44,791 bases of DNA from an uncultured Blautia sp. Its GTDB lineage: Bacteria; Bacillota; Clostridia; Lachnospirales; Lachnospiraceae. Positions 8,143-17,209 of the stretch are shown here, in pieces; position 1 is the stretch's first letter; every line of letters starts with the position of its first letter. The DNA is taken from contig CAKRPO010000014.1 of assembly GCA_934378195.1 (NCBI GenBank), forward strand, positions 1-44,791, read 5' to 3'. The notes beneath the pieces are model-generated. The model ran no database searches and was not told where the DNA came from. It saw nothing but the letters and a program-made list of their open reading frames with translations. The translations under genes and the position numbers were made by a program.

Positions 8143-9141
8143 ATGGATAAAAGAATGATCACTACCGATGTCACAGAGGAGGATCTGCCACTTGAAGGAA
8201 ATCTCCGTCCCCAGACTCTGGATGAATACATCGGTCAGGAAAAAACAAAAAAAACACTGAAAATTTACATCGAAGCAGCCAAGCAGCGACACGATGCCCT
8301 GGATCATGTCCTTTTCTATGGTCCTCCGGGACTTGGCAAGACTACCTTATCCGGTATTATCGCCAACGAAATGGGCACACATATGAAGGTCACTTCCGGC
8401 CCTGCAATCGAAAAGCCAGGCGAAATGGCAGCCATCCTGAATAACCTGCAGGAAGGAGATATTCTCTTTGTTGATGAGATCCATCGTCTGAACCGTCAGG
8501 TAGAAGAAGTTCTGTATCCGGCCATGGAAGATTTCGCAATCGATATCATGATCGGTAAGGGTGCCTCCGCCAGATCGATCCGTCTGGACCTGCCCAAATT
8601 TACTCTGGTAGGTGCAACTACCAGAGCCGGCCTTCTATCTGCACCATTGCGGGATCGTTTTGGAGTCATGCATCATCTGGAATTCTATGATCACAAAGAA
8701 TTACAGACAATCATTCTTCGTTCTGCGCAGGTTCTGGGCGTCGAGATTGACACAAAAGGAGCTGCTGAAATTGCCAAACGTTCCCGTGGAACACCGCGTC
8801 TTGCAAACCGCCTTCTCAAAAGAGTCCGTGATTTTGCCCAGGTAAAATATGATGGGCGTATTACTTATGAAGTAGCATCCTTCGCACTGGATCTTCTCGA
8901 AGTAGATCAGTATGGTCTCGACAAGATTGACCGTCGTATCCTTCAGACTATGATCGTCAATTTTCAGGGTGGACCGGTGGGACTGGAAACACTTGCTGCT
9001 GCAATCGGAGAAGACGCCGGAACACTGGAAGATGTGTATGAACCTTATCTGCTTCAGAATGGTTTTCTAAACCGTACACCACGTGGTCGAACAGCTTCCG
9101 CATTAGCCTATCAACACCTTGGTTTTGAAAAAAATTCGTAG
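8143..9141 (+). CDS. ruvB: Holliday junction helicase RuvB
   Basis: A 332-residue AAA+ motor that drives branch migration with RuvA. Walker A is GPPGLGKT at 60-67, Walker B ends in DEIH at 111-114, sensor 1 is in GATTRAG at 157-163, and the arginine finger is R170 in PLRDRFG. The C-terminal winged-helix domain includes the typical TPRGR sequence. Length and all motifs are standard. The ribosome site TTGGAGTAAG lies about 10 bases before ATG. Confidence 0.98.
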   Translation: MDKRMITTDVTEEDLPLEGNLRPQTLDEYIGQEKTKKTLKIYIEAAKQRHDALDHVLFYGPPGLGKTTLSGIIANEMGTHMKVTSGPAIEKPGEMAAILNNLQEGDILFVDEIHRLNRQVEEVLYPAMEDFAIDIMIGKGASARSIRLDLPKFTLVGATTRAGLLSAPLRDRFGVMHHLEFYDHKELQTIILRSAQVLGVEIDTKGAAEIAKRSRGTPRLANRLLKRVRDFAQVKYDGRITYEVASFALDLLEVDQYGLDKIDRRILQTMIVNFQGGPVGLETLAAAIGEDAGTLEDVYEPYLLQNGFLNRTPRGRTASALAYQHLGFEKNS

Positions 9142-9167
9142 TTCTGAAAAGATTTCGTAAAAATTCC

Positions 9168-9196
9168 TATACATTTCTACAAATTTCGATTATAAT
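9168..9196 (+). promoter_or_regulatory. Promoter for zapA
   Basis: TATACA (9168-9173, four of six matches), a 17-base spacer and a perfect TATAAT (9191-9196) lie 37 bases ahead of the zapA start. Confidence 0.6.
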
Positions 9197-9232
9197 GATT
9201 GGAAGAAACTACAAATTTACGGGAGGCTTGTT

Positions 9233-9640
9233 ATGGCAGTCAAAAATACGGCACAGGTAGTAATCGGGGGAAAGATCATCACTCTGGGTGGTTACGAATC
9301 CGAAGAATACTTTCAGAAAGTGGCGTCTTATATAAATAATAAAATTGCAGAACTGAGTGAAATGCCGGGATATACCCGTCAGCCGATGGAGACCAAGCAC
9401 ACACTCTTAAGCTTAAATATTACAGACGACTATTTTAAAGCAAAAAAGCAGGCAGAGATTTTTGAACAGGATCTTCAGCAGAAGGATCAGGAAATGTATG
9501 AACTCAAGCATGAACTGATTGCACTTCGCATGAAAATCGAAGAAACAGAAAAAAATGCCAAAGAAGCTCAGCAGCAGAAAGAAATTCTGGAAGGTAAAGT
9601 TAAGGAACTCAATGACGAAATAGACAAATTGCTCAAATAG
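9233..9640 (+). CDS. zapA: Cell division protein ZapA
   Basis: A 135-residue protein with the N-terminal ZapA domain (VVIGGKIITLGGYESEEYFQKVASYINNKI, residues 9-38) and a long C-terminal coiled coil (about 65-135) rich in E, K and Q. ZapA binds and bundles FtsZ filaments and helps the Z-ring. GGGAGG lies about 8 bases before ATG 9233. It has its own promoter and is followed by a hairpin before the U32 gene. Its place just upstream of an FtsW/PBP pair suits a division role, but that is inference. The coiled-coil part is longer than in the shortest ZapA proteins and like other clostridial ones. Confidence 0.88.
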   Translation: MAVKNTAQVVIGGKIITLGGYESEEYFQKVASYINNKIAELSEMPGYTRQPMETKHTLLSLNITDDYFKAKKQAEIFEQDLQQKDQEMYELKHELIALRMKIEETEKNAKEAQQQKEILEGKVKELNDEIDKLLK

Positions 9641-9651
9641 CAGAGCAGGAA

Positions 9652-9679
9652 GAAGGGGATTGCTTCGGTAGTCCTCTTT
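9652..9679 (+). terminator. UUCG-capped hairpin after zapA (terminator or attenuator)
   Basis: GAAGGGGATT (9652-9661) pairs, with some G-U pairs, with AGTCCTCTTT (9670-9679) around a C(TTCG)G tetraloop. The exit ATTTGTTT is only moderately T-rich, so partial read-through into the next gene 41 bases on is possible. Confidence 0.6.
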
Positions 9680-9720
9680 ATTTGTTTCATGCTCATAATT
9701 CAAAAAAGGAATGAATAAAC

Positions 9721-11886
9721 TTGAAAGTAGATCATAATATCGAACTTCTATCGCCCGCCGGCTCCTATGAAGCTTTTGAAGCTGCTTTGGGCTCAGGCGC
9801 AGATGCTGTTTATGTCGGTGGCCCCGCTTTCGGTGCACGGGCATATGCTCATAATTTCACACAGGAAGAACTTTTACAGGCAATCAATACTGCACATATC
9901 CATGGCAAAAAACTCTATCTGACAGTCAATACCCTTCTTAAAAACCGCGAATTGCAGGAACAGCTATACGATACACTGCGTCCGGTTTATGAAGAGGGTC
10001 TGGACGCAGTTATCGTACAGGATTTTGGTGTATTCCAGTTTATACGCGAAAATTTCCCTGGTTTGCATCTGCATGCAAGTACGCAAATGACAGTAACCGG
10101 ACCAAAGGGAATGAAATTTCTTGAACAGCAGGGAGCCACCCGTGTTGTCGCAGCAAGAGAGCTTTCCCTGGAAGAATTGTCTGCTATGCATCAGGCAAGC
10201 CCGATCGAGATAGAAGCTTTTATCCACGGAGCACTCTGTTACAGTTTTTCCGGCCAGTGCCTCATGAGCAGTATGCTCGGAGGTCGAAGCGGAAATCGTG
10301 GACGATGTGCACAACCATGCCGTCTTTCTTATCAGGTACGACAACAGAACAGCAGTTATTCATCAAAGCAGGATTTTTGTCCGCTCAGTCTGAAAGATAT
10401 GTGTACATTGGATATCCTTCCGGAAATCATAGGAGCGGGTGTTACTTCCCTTAAGATTGAGGGTCGTATGAAGCAGCCTGGATACACGGCAGCTGTCACT
10501 GGAATGTATCGCAAATATCTGGATATACTTCTTAACAGCGACAGACCTTACGAAGTCAGTAACCGAGACCGTCAGTATCTTCTGGATATCTTCAGTCGTG
10601 GTGGTTCCTGTCAAGGTTATTACAAGCAGCATAACGGACCTTCCATGATGGCTTTTACAAATAACAAAAAGACAAATGGGATACCTGAAAATCTGCCACA
10701 CAAAAAAGAAAAGATTTCCGGTTCGCTGATTCTTTATCCGGAAAGCCCTGCTTTTTTTGATGTCTCCTGTCAGGATATACATGCAACCGTTTCTTCAGGA
10801 GAAGTACAGTTTGCCAAAGAACAGCCAATGTCCGAAGAACGTATCCGCAAACAGATAGACAGGCTCGGAAATACAGAATTCGAATGGGGTGATCTAGATA
10901 TACAGATGGGAGAGCATATTTTTATTCCTGTCAAAGTACTGAATGAACTCAGACGTGAAGCCATTTCACAGTTAACACAGGAATTATGCAGCCCCTACAG
11001 GCGCTCTGCATCTGATACACCTGTGTTTGCATCCAATGCTTCACAGACAGTTTCTGATAAAGTTCCTCAGATTCTTGTATCCTGCGAGACCACAGAACAG
11101 GCACTGCATTTGTATAAAAATCCTGAAATTTCCGGCATGTATCTTTATTATGATACAATGCAGACATTCATGGACAGGGGAATGCAGAAACAAAAAGAAC
11201 TCTACCTGTCCCTGCCATATATCACCCGAGGAACTGCACCCAAAGGATTCTTTGAAACCTGTCGTCAATGGCTCACGAATGGTATGAAGGGATTCCTTGT
11301 AAGAAATCTCGAAAGTTATAAAATGCTTTGTGAATATGACTGGCAGAAATACTGTATTCTGGATGCATCCATATATACCTGGAACAATGAATCCATTTCT
11401 TTCTGGCAGAAAGAAAACGTTCTTCGAAATACCGTTCCCTATGAACTGAATGAAAAAGAAATCGCACACCGAAATAATTTCAACAGCGAAATGATTATTT
11501 ATGGAAATATTCCTTTAATGCTTTCTGCTCAATGTGTAAGAAAAAACACATACAAATGTGACTGTTCCGAGGCTATAATGATTCTGAAAGATCGCTACGA
11601 CAAACAATTTTCCTGTTGTTGCATCTGCCATCCATGGAAAACAGGAACTACAGAAAAAGAAAAGTACTGTTATAATATTCTCTATAACAGCATTCCCTTC
11701 GGACTTCTGAAAGAATCCAACAAAGTCCGAAATCTTGGTGTCAGTCATCTGCGTCTGAATTTCACGACAGAATCGCCCGAAGAATCTACCGTGATCCTGC
11801 AGGAATTTCTGAATGCATATTTACATGACAAAGTACCTGCCGCCCGAGACTACACCAAAGGACATTTTAAAAGAGGAGCCGAGTAA
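9721..11886 (+). CDS. U32 family peptidase-like protein, 23S rRNA hydroxylase (RlhA) type
   Basis: A 721-residue U32 protein with the additional C-terminal DUF3656-type region. The N-terminal TIM-barrel-like part starts ELLSPAGSYEAFEAAL. The U32 signature EAFIHGALCYSFSGQC occupies 165-180, and C173, C180, C196 and C200 are the four conserved cysteines. Members of this type (E. coli RlhA) hydroxylate C2501 of 23S rRNA using an iron-sulfur centre and prephenate; the older label peptidase is probably misleading. The start is TTG 9721, with AAGGA 10 bases upstream. The ATG at 9711 is out of frame and abuts the ribosome site. A CCCIC cluster near residue 640 is unexplained. ftsW follows after 6 bases. 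Confidence 0.88.
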   Translation: MKVDHNIELLSPAGSYEAFEAALGSGADAVYVGGPAFGARAYAHNFTQEELLQAINTAHIHGKKLYLTVNTLLKNRELQEQLYDTLRPVYEEGLDAVIVQDFGVFQFIRENFPGLHLHASTQMTVTGPKGMKFLEQQGATRVVAARELSLEELSAMHQASPIEIEAFIHGALCYSFSGQCLMSSMLGGRSGNRGRCAQPCRLSYQVRQQNSSYSSKQDFCPLSLKDMCTLDILPEIIGAGVTSLKIEGRMKQPGYTAAVTGMYRKYLDILLNSDRPYEVSNRDRQYLLDIFSRGGSCQGYYKQHNGPSMMAFTNNKKTNGIPENLPHKKEKISGSLILYPESPAFFDVSCQDIHATVSSGEVQFAKEQPMSEERIRKQIDRLGNTEFEWGDLDIQMGEHIFIPVKVLNELRREAISQLTQELCSPYRRSASDTPVFASNASQTVSDKVPQILVSCETTEQALHLYKNPEISGMYLYYDTMQTFMDRGMQKQKELYLSLPYITRGTAPKGFFETCRQWLTNGMKGFLVRNLESYKMLCEYDWQKYCILDASIYTWNNESISFWQKENVLRNTVPYELNEKEIAHRNNFNSEMIIYGNIPLMLSAQCVRKNTYKCDCSEAIMILKDRYDKQFSCCCICHPWKTGTTEKEKYCYNILYNSIPFGLLKESNKVRNLGVSHLRLNFTTESPEESTVILQEFLNAYLHDKVPAARDYTKGHFKRGAE

Positions 11887-11892
11887 AGGCAT

Positions 11893-13263
11893 ATGATTAA
11901 TGTAATTGTTGAATTATCCAAATACATCATCCTGACATTGATGATCGTATATACCTTTCACTGTTTCTATACGGTAAGGCAGCCAGACGAAGAAGAACGT
12001 AACGAACTTCTCCGGCAGCAGCTGTTGCTGATCTTTTTCATTGATTTTACTGCATTTCTTGTTCTCTATCTTAAAACATTCAATTTTAAGATCGTAGAGT
12101 TTTATGCTGAAATGCTGTTGTTTTTTGCTGCCATACAGATTTTGTACCGTTTATTTTATAAGAAAGCATCTATTTTGCTTCTGAATAACATGTGCATGCT
12201 GCTAAGTGTAGGCTTTATTATGCTCTGCCGACTGGATATCTCAGCCGCCCGGAAGCAGTTGTTAGTCGCAGCAGGTGCTTCTGCCATTGCACTGGTCATC
12301 CCTGTGATGATTCGAAAAATGCGATTTCTCCGCAAACTTACATGGATATACGCCGGAATTGGTATCATTCTTCTTGCTGCGGTCTTTACCCTGGCAAGAA
12401 CCAGTTATGGTGCCAAGCTTTCTTTGCTTGGGGTGCAGCCATCTGAAGCGATCAAGATTACGTTTGTGTTCTTTATGGCATCGTTTCTTTCCAGAGATAC
12501 CAGCTTTAAAGCAATCATTCAGGTTACCGTTGTTGCTGGACTGCATGTCGGAATCCTGGTTCTTTCCAAAGACCTTGGAAGTGCCGTGATCTTTTTTGTT
12601 GCTTATCTTGTTATGGTGTATGTGGCAACCAGAAATGTCGGTTATCTTGCACTTGGAATCGGCGGAGGATCGGCAGCAGCAGTTGTTGCCTATCACCTGT
12701 TTGGACATGTCCGTCAGCGAGTCAGTGCATGGAAAGACCCTATGGCAGTTTACCAAAACGAAGGCTATCAGATTGTACAGTCACTTTTTGCAATCGGCAC
12801 CGGTGGATGGTTCGGTATGGGATTATATCAGGGTTCTCCAGAATCTATTCCTGTCGTCAAGAATGATTTCATCTTCAGTGCGATATGCGAAGAATTAGGA
12901 GGCATCTTTGCCATCTGTCTGATTCTTGTATGTATGAGCTTTTTCCTTATGATCGTAAATATCGCTCTACGCATTATCAATCCATTTTACAAGCTGATTG
13001 CACTGGGTCTTGGTGTAGAATATGCCTTCCAGGTATTCCTTACTATTGGTGGTGCTACCAAATTCATCCCTATGACCGGTGTGACACTTCCTCTTGTAAG
13101 TTACGGTGGAAGTTCTCTTTTGTGCACGATTTTGATGCTTGCGATCATTCAGGGACTTTATATTTTAAGAGAAGACGAGGACGAGGAATTTGAGAAACGA
13201 AAACAGGAAGCAATACAGAGACTCCGAGCAGGAGAGACCTTCAACAGAACGCGTCAGATCTAA
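11893..13263 (+). CDS. ftsW: SEDS-family peptidoglycan polymerase (FtsW/RodA/SpoVE type)
   Basis: A 456-residue polytopic membrane protein, about ten helices, of the SEDS glycosyltransferase family that polymerises lipid II. Conserved parts include LLGVQPSEAIKI (about 178-189), LSKDLGSAVIFF and, near the C-terminus, PMTGVTLPLVSYGGSS. The extra N-terminal helices and cytoplasmic stretch (1-100) make it longer than E. coli FtsW. Its 3' end overlaps the next gene, a class B PBP, by 74 bases; SEDS and class B PBPs act as pairs, so the two likely form one synthase. Whether it serves division, elongation or spore cortex cannot be decided from sequence alone, and the gene symbol is approximate. Confidence 0.85.
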   Translation: MINVIVELSKYIILTLMIVYTFHCFYTVRQPDEEERNELLRQQLLLIFFIDFTAFLVLYLKTFNFKIVEFYAEMLLFFAAIQILYRLFYKKASILLLNNMCMLLSVGFIMLCRLDISAARKQLLVAAGASAIALVIPVMIRKMRFLRKLTWIYAGIGIILLAAVFTLARTSYGAKLSLLGVQPSEAIKITFVFFMASFLSRDTSFKAIIQVTVVAGLHVGILVLSKDLGSAVIFFVAYLVMVYVATRNVGYLALGIGGGSAAAVVAYHLFGHVRQRVSAWKDPMAVYQNEGYQIVQSLFAIGTGGWFGMGLYQGSPESIPVVKNDFIFSAICEELGGIFAICLILVCMSFFLMIVNIALRIINPFYKLIALGLGVEYAFQVFLTIGGATKFIPMTGVTLPLVSYGGSSLLCTILMLAIIQGLYILREDEDEEFEKRKQEAIQRLRAGETFNRTRQI

Positions 13264-14668
13264 AAAGAGACGCAGGCAAAACAAGGGCTACACCGGAGTT
13301 ACATTCTTTTTCATAATTATTTTTATGGGTCTGATTGGTTATCTGATCTATTTTAACACAATAAAAAGTGATGATTTCATCAACAGTCCCTACAATACAC
13401 GTCAGGACACATTTTCTGACCGTGTTGTCCGCGGAAATATTATGTCAGCAGATGGTGAAATGCTTGCACAGACTAACGTATCCGAAGATGGTACGGAGGA
13501 GCGCTCTTACCCATATGGCAATATTTTTGCACATGTTGTTGGATACGATTCCAACGGCAAGAGTGGGCTTGAATCAGAGGCCAATTTTCAGCTTTTATCT
13601 TCTCACGAATTCTTTCTCAACCAGATTCGTAATGAGTTCATGGGAACAAAGAATACCGGAGATACCGTTGTATCCACATTAAATGCTGATCTGCAGACCA
13701 CCGCATACAATTCCCTCGGAGATCGCCGAGGAGCTGTTGTCGCCCTGGACCCATCCACCGGGAAGATTCTTGCAATGGTCAGCAAACCGGATTTTGATCC
13801 GAATACGATTTCCCAGAACTGGGATACCCTTGTAAATGATGAAAACAACAGTAGTCTTCTGAACCGTGCTACCATGGGACAGTATCCACCAGGATCTACT
13901 TTTAAAGTTGTTACAGCTCTGGATTATTTCCGAACAAAGAGAAGTTTTAATGGTTTTTCTTTTGACTGCCAGGGAAGCATCACAAAAGAAGATCATACCA
14001 TTCAATGCTATAATGGCAAGGTACACGGTACCGAAGATTTCTACACTGCATTTGCCAATTCCTGTAACTGTGCATTTGCTGAGATTGGCACAGAACTTGG
14101 AGGTGCATCTTTGCTCAAAACAAGTGAAGATCTCCTTTTTAACCAGAAGCTTCCACTGACTTCATATCGCAAAAGTTCCTTTACCCTGAATGGAAGTTCT
14201 GGAATCCCGCTTATCATGCAGACCGCGATCGGTCAGGGAAATACTCTGGTGTCCCCTATGCATATGGCTTTGATCACCAGTGCCATTGCCAATGACGGCA
14301 TACTGATGAAGCCATATCTTATCGATAAAGTTACAAATGCAGGAGGAGATACTGTCAGTACAACCGAGCCTGCAAATTATAAACGTTTAATGACCAGCAA
14401 TGAGGCAGCTCTGCTTGGAAAACTGATGGAGGGTGTTGTTCAGAACGGAACAGCAACGGCATTGAATGGCCGTGGATATACTGTTGCCGGCAAGACAGGA
14501 TCCGCAGAATACGATGAAAATGGTTCCAGTCATTCCTGGTTTATCGGTTACTCCAATGTCGATGATCCTGACCTTGTTGTTGCGATCATTGTAGAGGGCG
14601 GCGGTACCGGAAGCGAAGCAGCTGTACCGATTGCAGCAGATTTATTTGATGCGTATTACTTTGACTAA
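13190..14668 (+). CDS. pbpA: Class B penicillin-binding protein (transpeptidase)
   Basis: A 492-residue DD-transpeptidase with a very basic cytoplasmic N-terminus (KKRRRQNK at 25-32), one membrane helix (about 36-55), a dimerisation-type region (DRVVRGNIMSADG at 77-89) and a penicillin-binding domain. Active-site motifs are S236-T-F-K239, S291-C-N293 and K435-T-G437. It is shorter than many PBP2 proteins. The reading frame opens with TTG 13190 inside the ftsW 3' end, with GAGG 9 bases upstream; no later ATG precedes the membrane helix, so the long overlap seems real. The partner is the SEDS protein just upstream. Confidence 0.9.
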   Translation: MRNENRKQYRDSEQERPSTERVRSKKRRRQNKGYTGVTFFFIIIFMGLIGYLIYFNTIKSDDFINSPYNTRQDTFSDRVVRGNIMSADGEMLAQTNVSEDGTEERSYPYGNIFAHVVGYDSNGKSGLESEANFQLLSSHEFFLNQIRNEFMGTKNTGDTVVSTLNADLQTTAYNSLGDRRGAVVALDPSTGKILAMVSKPDFDPNTISQNWDTLVNDENNSSLLNRATMGQYPPGSTFKVVTALDYFRTKRSFNGFSFDCQGSITKEDHTIQCYNGKVHGTEDFYTAFANSCNCAFAEIGTELGGASLLKTSEDLLFNQKLPLTSYRKSSFTLNGSSGIPLIMQTAIGQGNTLVSPMHMALITSAIANDGILMKPYLIDKVTNAGGDTVSTTEPANYKRLMTSNEAALLGKLMEGVVQNGTATALNGRGYTVAGKTGSAEYDENGSSHSWFIGYSNVDDPDLVVAIIVEGGGTGSEAAVPIAADLFDAYYFD

Positions 14669-14671
14669 GCC

Positions 14672-14698
14672 GTTGCTGTGAACGGAGTGAACAGTAAC
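14672..14698. repeat. Short imperfect palindrome after the PBP gene
   Basis: GTTGCTGT (14672-14679) and ACAGTAAC (14691-14698) pair over 8 bp with one G-U, with an 11-base loop. No T run follows. The right arm is identical to that of the first rnf leader hairpin (2198-2205). It could be a dispersed REP-like element or a 3'-end stabiliser; a genome count is needed. Confidence 0.4.
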
Positions 14699-14729
14699 AC
14701 TAAGCCCGGCCATCTTTCAGAAGTTATGG

Positions 14730-14758
14730 TTGCCAGTTAACTCAAAAAGAGTTATACT
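14730..14758 (+). promoter_or_regulatory. Promoter of the Nudix gene with a dyad in the spacer
   Basis: TTGCCA (14730-14735), 17 bases, and TATACT (14753-14758) make a strong vegetative promoter 52 bases ahead of the gene. TAACTC (14738-14743) and GAGTTA (14749-14754) form a 6-bp inverted repeat between and into the boxes, a possible operator. Confidence 0.7.
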
Positions 14759-14810
14759 ATAAACAGTTCGAGATATAAAACTCACACGCATTACAGGAGG
14801 AAATTGCAAA

Positions 14811-15263
14811 ATGATAGAAGCAACGAGCTGTGGCGGTGTGGTAATTTATCGTGGTAAAATACTGGCACTGTACAAGTCTTACAGAAATCGTTATGAAGGC
14901 TGGGTGCTGCCGAAGGGAACCGTAGAGCAGGGTGAGACACATATTCAGACTGCCCTGCGCGAGGTGCATGAAGAAGCAGGAGTCAAAGCTTCCGTAGTGA
15001 AATATATTGGCAAGAGCCATTATAATTTTACGGTACCTGAGGATATCGTTACAAAAGAAGTACACTGGTATCTGATGACGGCTGATAATTATCATAGCAG
15101 ACCTCAGAGAGAAGAATTTTTCGTAGATTCCGGTTATTACAAATTTCATGAAATCTATCATCTTCTCCGTTTCTCCAATGAGAAACAGATTGTAGAAAAA
15201 GCATATCAGGAATATCTGGAAATGCGGAGTCAGGGACTCTGGGGGAAACATCGCAGAGAATAG
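14811..15263 (+). CDS. Nudix hydrolase
   Basis: A 150-residue protein with a complete Nudix box: G36, E42, R50-E51, E54-E55 and G57-V58 fit GX5EX7REUXEEXGU. The Nudix glutamates bind the divalent metal used to cleave a nucleoside diphosphate linked to another group. The N-terminal SCGGVVIYRGKILAL and the WVLPKG lead-in resemble Ap4A-type and dinucleotide hydrolases, but the substrate cannot be assigned. ACAGGAGG lies about 11 bases before ATG. It stands alone between a good promoter and a strong hairpin terminator, so it is probably monocistronic. Confidence 0.9.
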   Translation: MIEATSCGGVVIYRGKILALYKSYRNRYEGWVLPKGTVEQGETHIQTALREVHEEAGVKASVVKYIGKSHYNFTVPEDIVTKEVHWYLMTADNYHSRPQREEFFVDSGYYKFHEIYHLLRFSNEKQIVEKAYQEYLEMRSQGLWGKHRRE

Positions 15264-15285
15264 GCTCTGCATAAAATGTATCCAT

Positions 15286-15320
15286 AACAGGGCTGCGTAT
15301 TTTACGCGGCCCTGTTTAAA
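15286..15320 (+). terminator. Terminator of the Nudix gene
   Basis: AACAGGGCTGCGT (15286-15298) and ACGCGGCCCTGTT (15304-15316) form a 13-bp stem with one T-G pair and a 5-base loop. The trailing T run is short. Confidence 0.8.
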
Positions 15321-15397
15321 TTCTCAAAAACAGGAAATCCTAAACTACAGAACCATCATAGTTTTATCGATTTTCAACTAAAGGAGCAGTGAAACAG

Positions 15398-15709
15398 ATG
15401 CTGAAATGGCATAAGAACTACTACAGGGGCGCAAACGTCAAAAACCTTCCTCGCATACGTACAAAGCTTATGCAGGGAAAGCCAGTACCCGGGATCTATC
15501 TGATCACTCTATCAGAAAATCCACACAATCTTCTGGAAATATTGCCCGCTTTGACACTTGTTCAGGAAACAGCCGCACGTATCTGTCCTGAGATCGTAGG
15601 AATTGCCAGGGGCAAAGAAGAGGCTCTGGATCTGATCACCAAAATGGTTCAGACTGTTTACGAAGAAACCGGAGAGCTCAATATAAAAGAATATTGGAAG
15701 AACAGGTGA
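15398..15709 (+). CDS. Hypothetical protein, 103 residues
   Basis: I do not recognise this family. The protein is soluble, mixed alpha/beta by appearance, with a basic N-terminus (MLKWHKNYYRG) and no signal peptide or membrane segment. The start is ATG 15398 because AAGGAG sits 11 bases upstream; the in-frame GTG at 15389 would be only 2 bases from it. It is the first gene of a run with the DUF2953 protein (4-base gap) and gerW, so a link to sporulation is possible but only by context. Confidence 0.75.
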   Translation: MLKWHKNYYRGANVKNLPRIRTKLMQGKPVPGIYLITLSENPHNLLEILPALTLVQETAARICPEIVGIARGKEEALDLITKMVQTVYEETGELNIKEYWKNR

Positions 15710-15713
15710 CTAT

Positions 15714-16754
15714 ATGCTACATATTCTATGGATATTACTTAAATTTATATTGATTCTTCTTGGAATACTCCTTGGACTCATATTACTGGCGGTTATACTC
15801 ATTTTGTTCTGTCCGGTCAGATATCGGGCTTCGACTGTCAAAGAAACGGATTCTTTCCGCAAAATATCTGCCAAAGCTCGTGTCAGCTGGCTCTTCGGTG
15901 CTATTTCTTTTCATATGCAATATAAGGAAGGATCTCCTGTTTTTGATTTTCGTTTATTCGGAATTCCACTTCTGAAAGTGATTCAGAAGCTCCGTTCCCG
16001 ACACAATTCCGCCGAACCAGAAGTAAAAGATACGCACGATTCCCATGCAGATACCAAAGATAACTCACTTTCCGGAAAAGAGAGCATTTTACTGACAGAC
16101 AACAAAGAAAATAGTACCACTTCAGTAAATACAGAGCTTTCAACCATATCAGTACCAGACAAATCTGAAGCCACAGCGGAATCTCCTTGCTCCAGCGAAG
16201 AAGATTCCACCATGTCAGAAAGAGAAAAAGATCTCGAATATGCCCGAAAAAAGATTGGTAATTTCTTCTACAGGCTCGGAAGTATCTTACGGTCACTGTG
16301 GAACAGGATTAACCGGTTATGGCAGAAAATATGCCAGATTCCTTCTTCTATAGAAAATTTTACTTTAACAATCCAGAATATCTGTGGTAAAATAGAGTCA
16401 TATCAGAAGTTTATGGAGCATCCTCGTACAAAAGCTGCATTTACCCTTGTAAAAAACAGACTTTTTCGTCTGCTTCGTCATGTATTTCCAACCAGAATAC
16501 AGGGCAGACTTATTTTTGGAAGTACAGATCCTTCTGTAACCGGTGCTGTACTTGCTGTTCTTGGAATGACTATACCACTTCACAAAAACTGCATCACTGT
16601 AACACCTCTATTTGAAGATCGAAATGTCCTGCGAGGTAATGTTCAACTGAAAGGACGGATTTACGGCATCGTTTTATTAAAAACTGCTGTCGAATTATAT
16701 TTTAACAAAAATATCAAATACGTCATAAGACGATGGAAACATAAGGAGGACTGA
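15714..16754 (+). CDS. DUF2953 domain membrane protein (YtfI-like)
   Basis: A 346-residue protein. Residues 4-33 form a strongly hydrophobic N-terminal helix ending before CPVRYR. A polar, serine- and acid-rich linker (about 97-172) leads to a helical stretch and the DUF2953 region (about 245-340), with the recognisable GRLIFGSTDPSVTGAV near 262. In Bacillus subtilis the DUF2953 gene ytfI is next to ytfJ (gerW), exactly as here, where gerW begins 2 bases after this stop. Function is unknown; the context suggests envelope or spore work. The low-complexity linker is the odd part. Confidence 0.8.
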   Translation: MLHILWILLKFILILLGILLGLILLAVILILFCPVRYRASTVKETDSFRKISAKARVSWLFGAISFHMQYKEGSPVFDFRLFGIPLLKVIQKLRSRHNSAEPEVKDTHDSHADTKDNSLSGKESILLTDNKENSTTSVNTELSTISVPDKSEATAESPCSSEEDSTMSEREKDLEYARKKIGNFFYRLGSILRSLWNRINRLWQKICQIPSSIENFTLTIQNICGKIESYQKFMEHPRTKAAFTLVKNRLFRLLRHVFPTRIQGRLIFGSTDPSVTGAVLAVLGMTIPLHKNCITVTPLFEDRNVLRGNVQLKGRIYGIVLLKTAVELYFNKNIKYVIRRWKHKED

Positions 16755-16756
16755 TT

Positions 16757-17131
16757 ATGTCAGGCGAAAATAATTTCAAAGATACTGTAAACTCTCTTTT
16801 TAAAGGACTGGATGCCTTTATTTCTGCCAAAACAGTTGTAGGAGAAGCAATCCATGTAGGAGATACGATCATTCTTCCTCTTGTAGATGTATCCTTTGGC
16901 GTTGGTGCAGGAGCATTTGAAGGCGACAAAAAGAGTAATGGCGGTGGTGGTATGACAGGCAAACTGACACCAAGTGCTGTTCTTGTTATCCAGAATGGTT
17001 CCACCAAACTGGTAAACATCAAAAACCAGGATGGTCTTACCAAAGTTCTTGATATGGTGCCGGATTTTGTTGACCGTTTCTCATCAGGTTTTGGTAAAGA
17101 TACTTCTTCCAACGAAGAAACTGCAGAATAA
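16757..17131 (+). CDS. gerW: GerW family sporulation protein (YtfJ)
   Basis: A 124-residue soluble protein matching the GerW/YtfJ family: N-terminal helix, then VVGEAIHVGDTIILPLVDVSFGVGAGAF, a glycine-rich turn (SNGGGG), and AVLVIQNGSTKLVNI. In Bacillus this protein is needed for normal spore germination responses. AAGGAGG lies about 8 bases before ATG. It ends the operon; a strong terminator follows. It is a good sign that the organism makes spores. Confidence 0.92.
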   Translation: MSGENNFKDTVNSLFKGLDAFISAKTVVGEAIHVGDTIILPLVDVSFGVGAGAFEGDKKSNGGGGMTGKLTPSAVLVIQNGSTKLVNIKNQDGLTKVLDMVPDFVDRFSSGFGKDTSSNEETAE

Positions 17132-17175
17132 GCAGAAAAGTAATTCCATCATATGTAAGATTACAATAAGATTAC

Positions 17176-17209
17176 AAAAGGACTTTCAGTATTCACGAAA
17201 GTCCTTTTT
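17176..17209 (+). terminator. Terminator after gerW
   Basis: AAAAGGACTTTC (17176-17187) and GAAAGTCCTTTT form a 12-bp stem with a 9-base loop and a T run. Confidence 0.92.
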
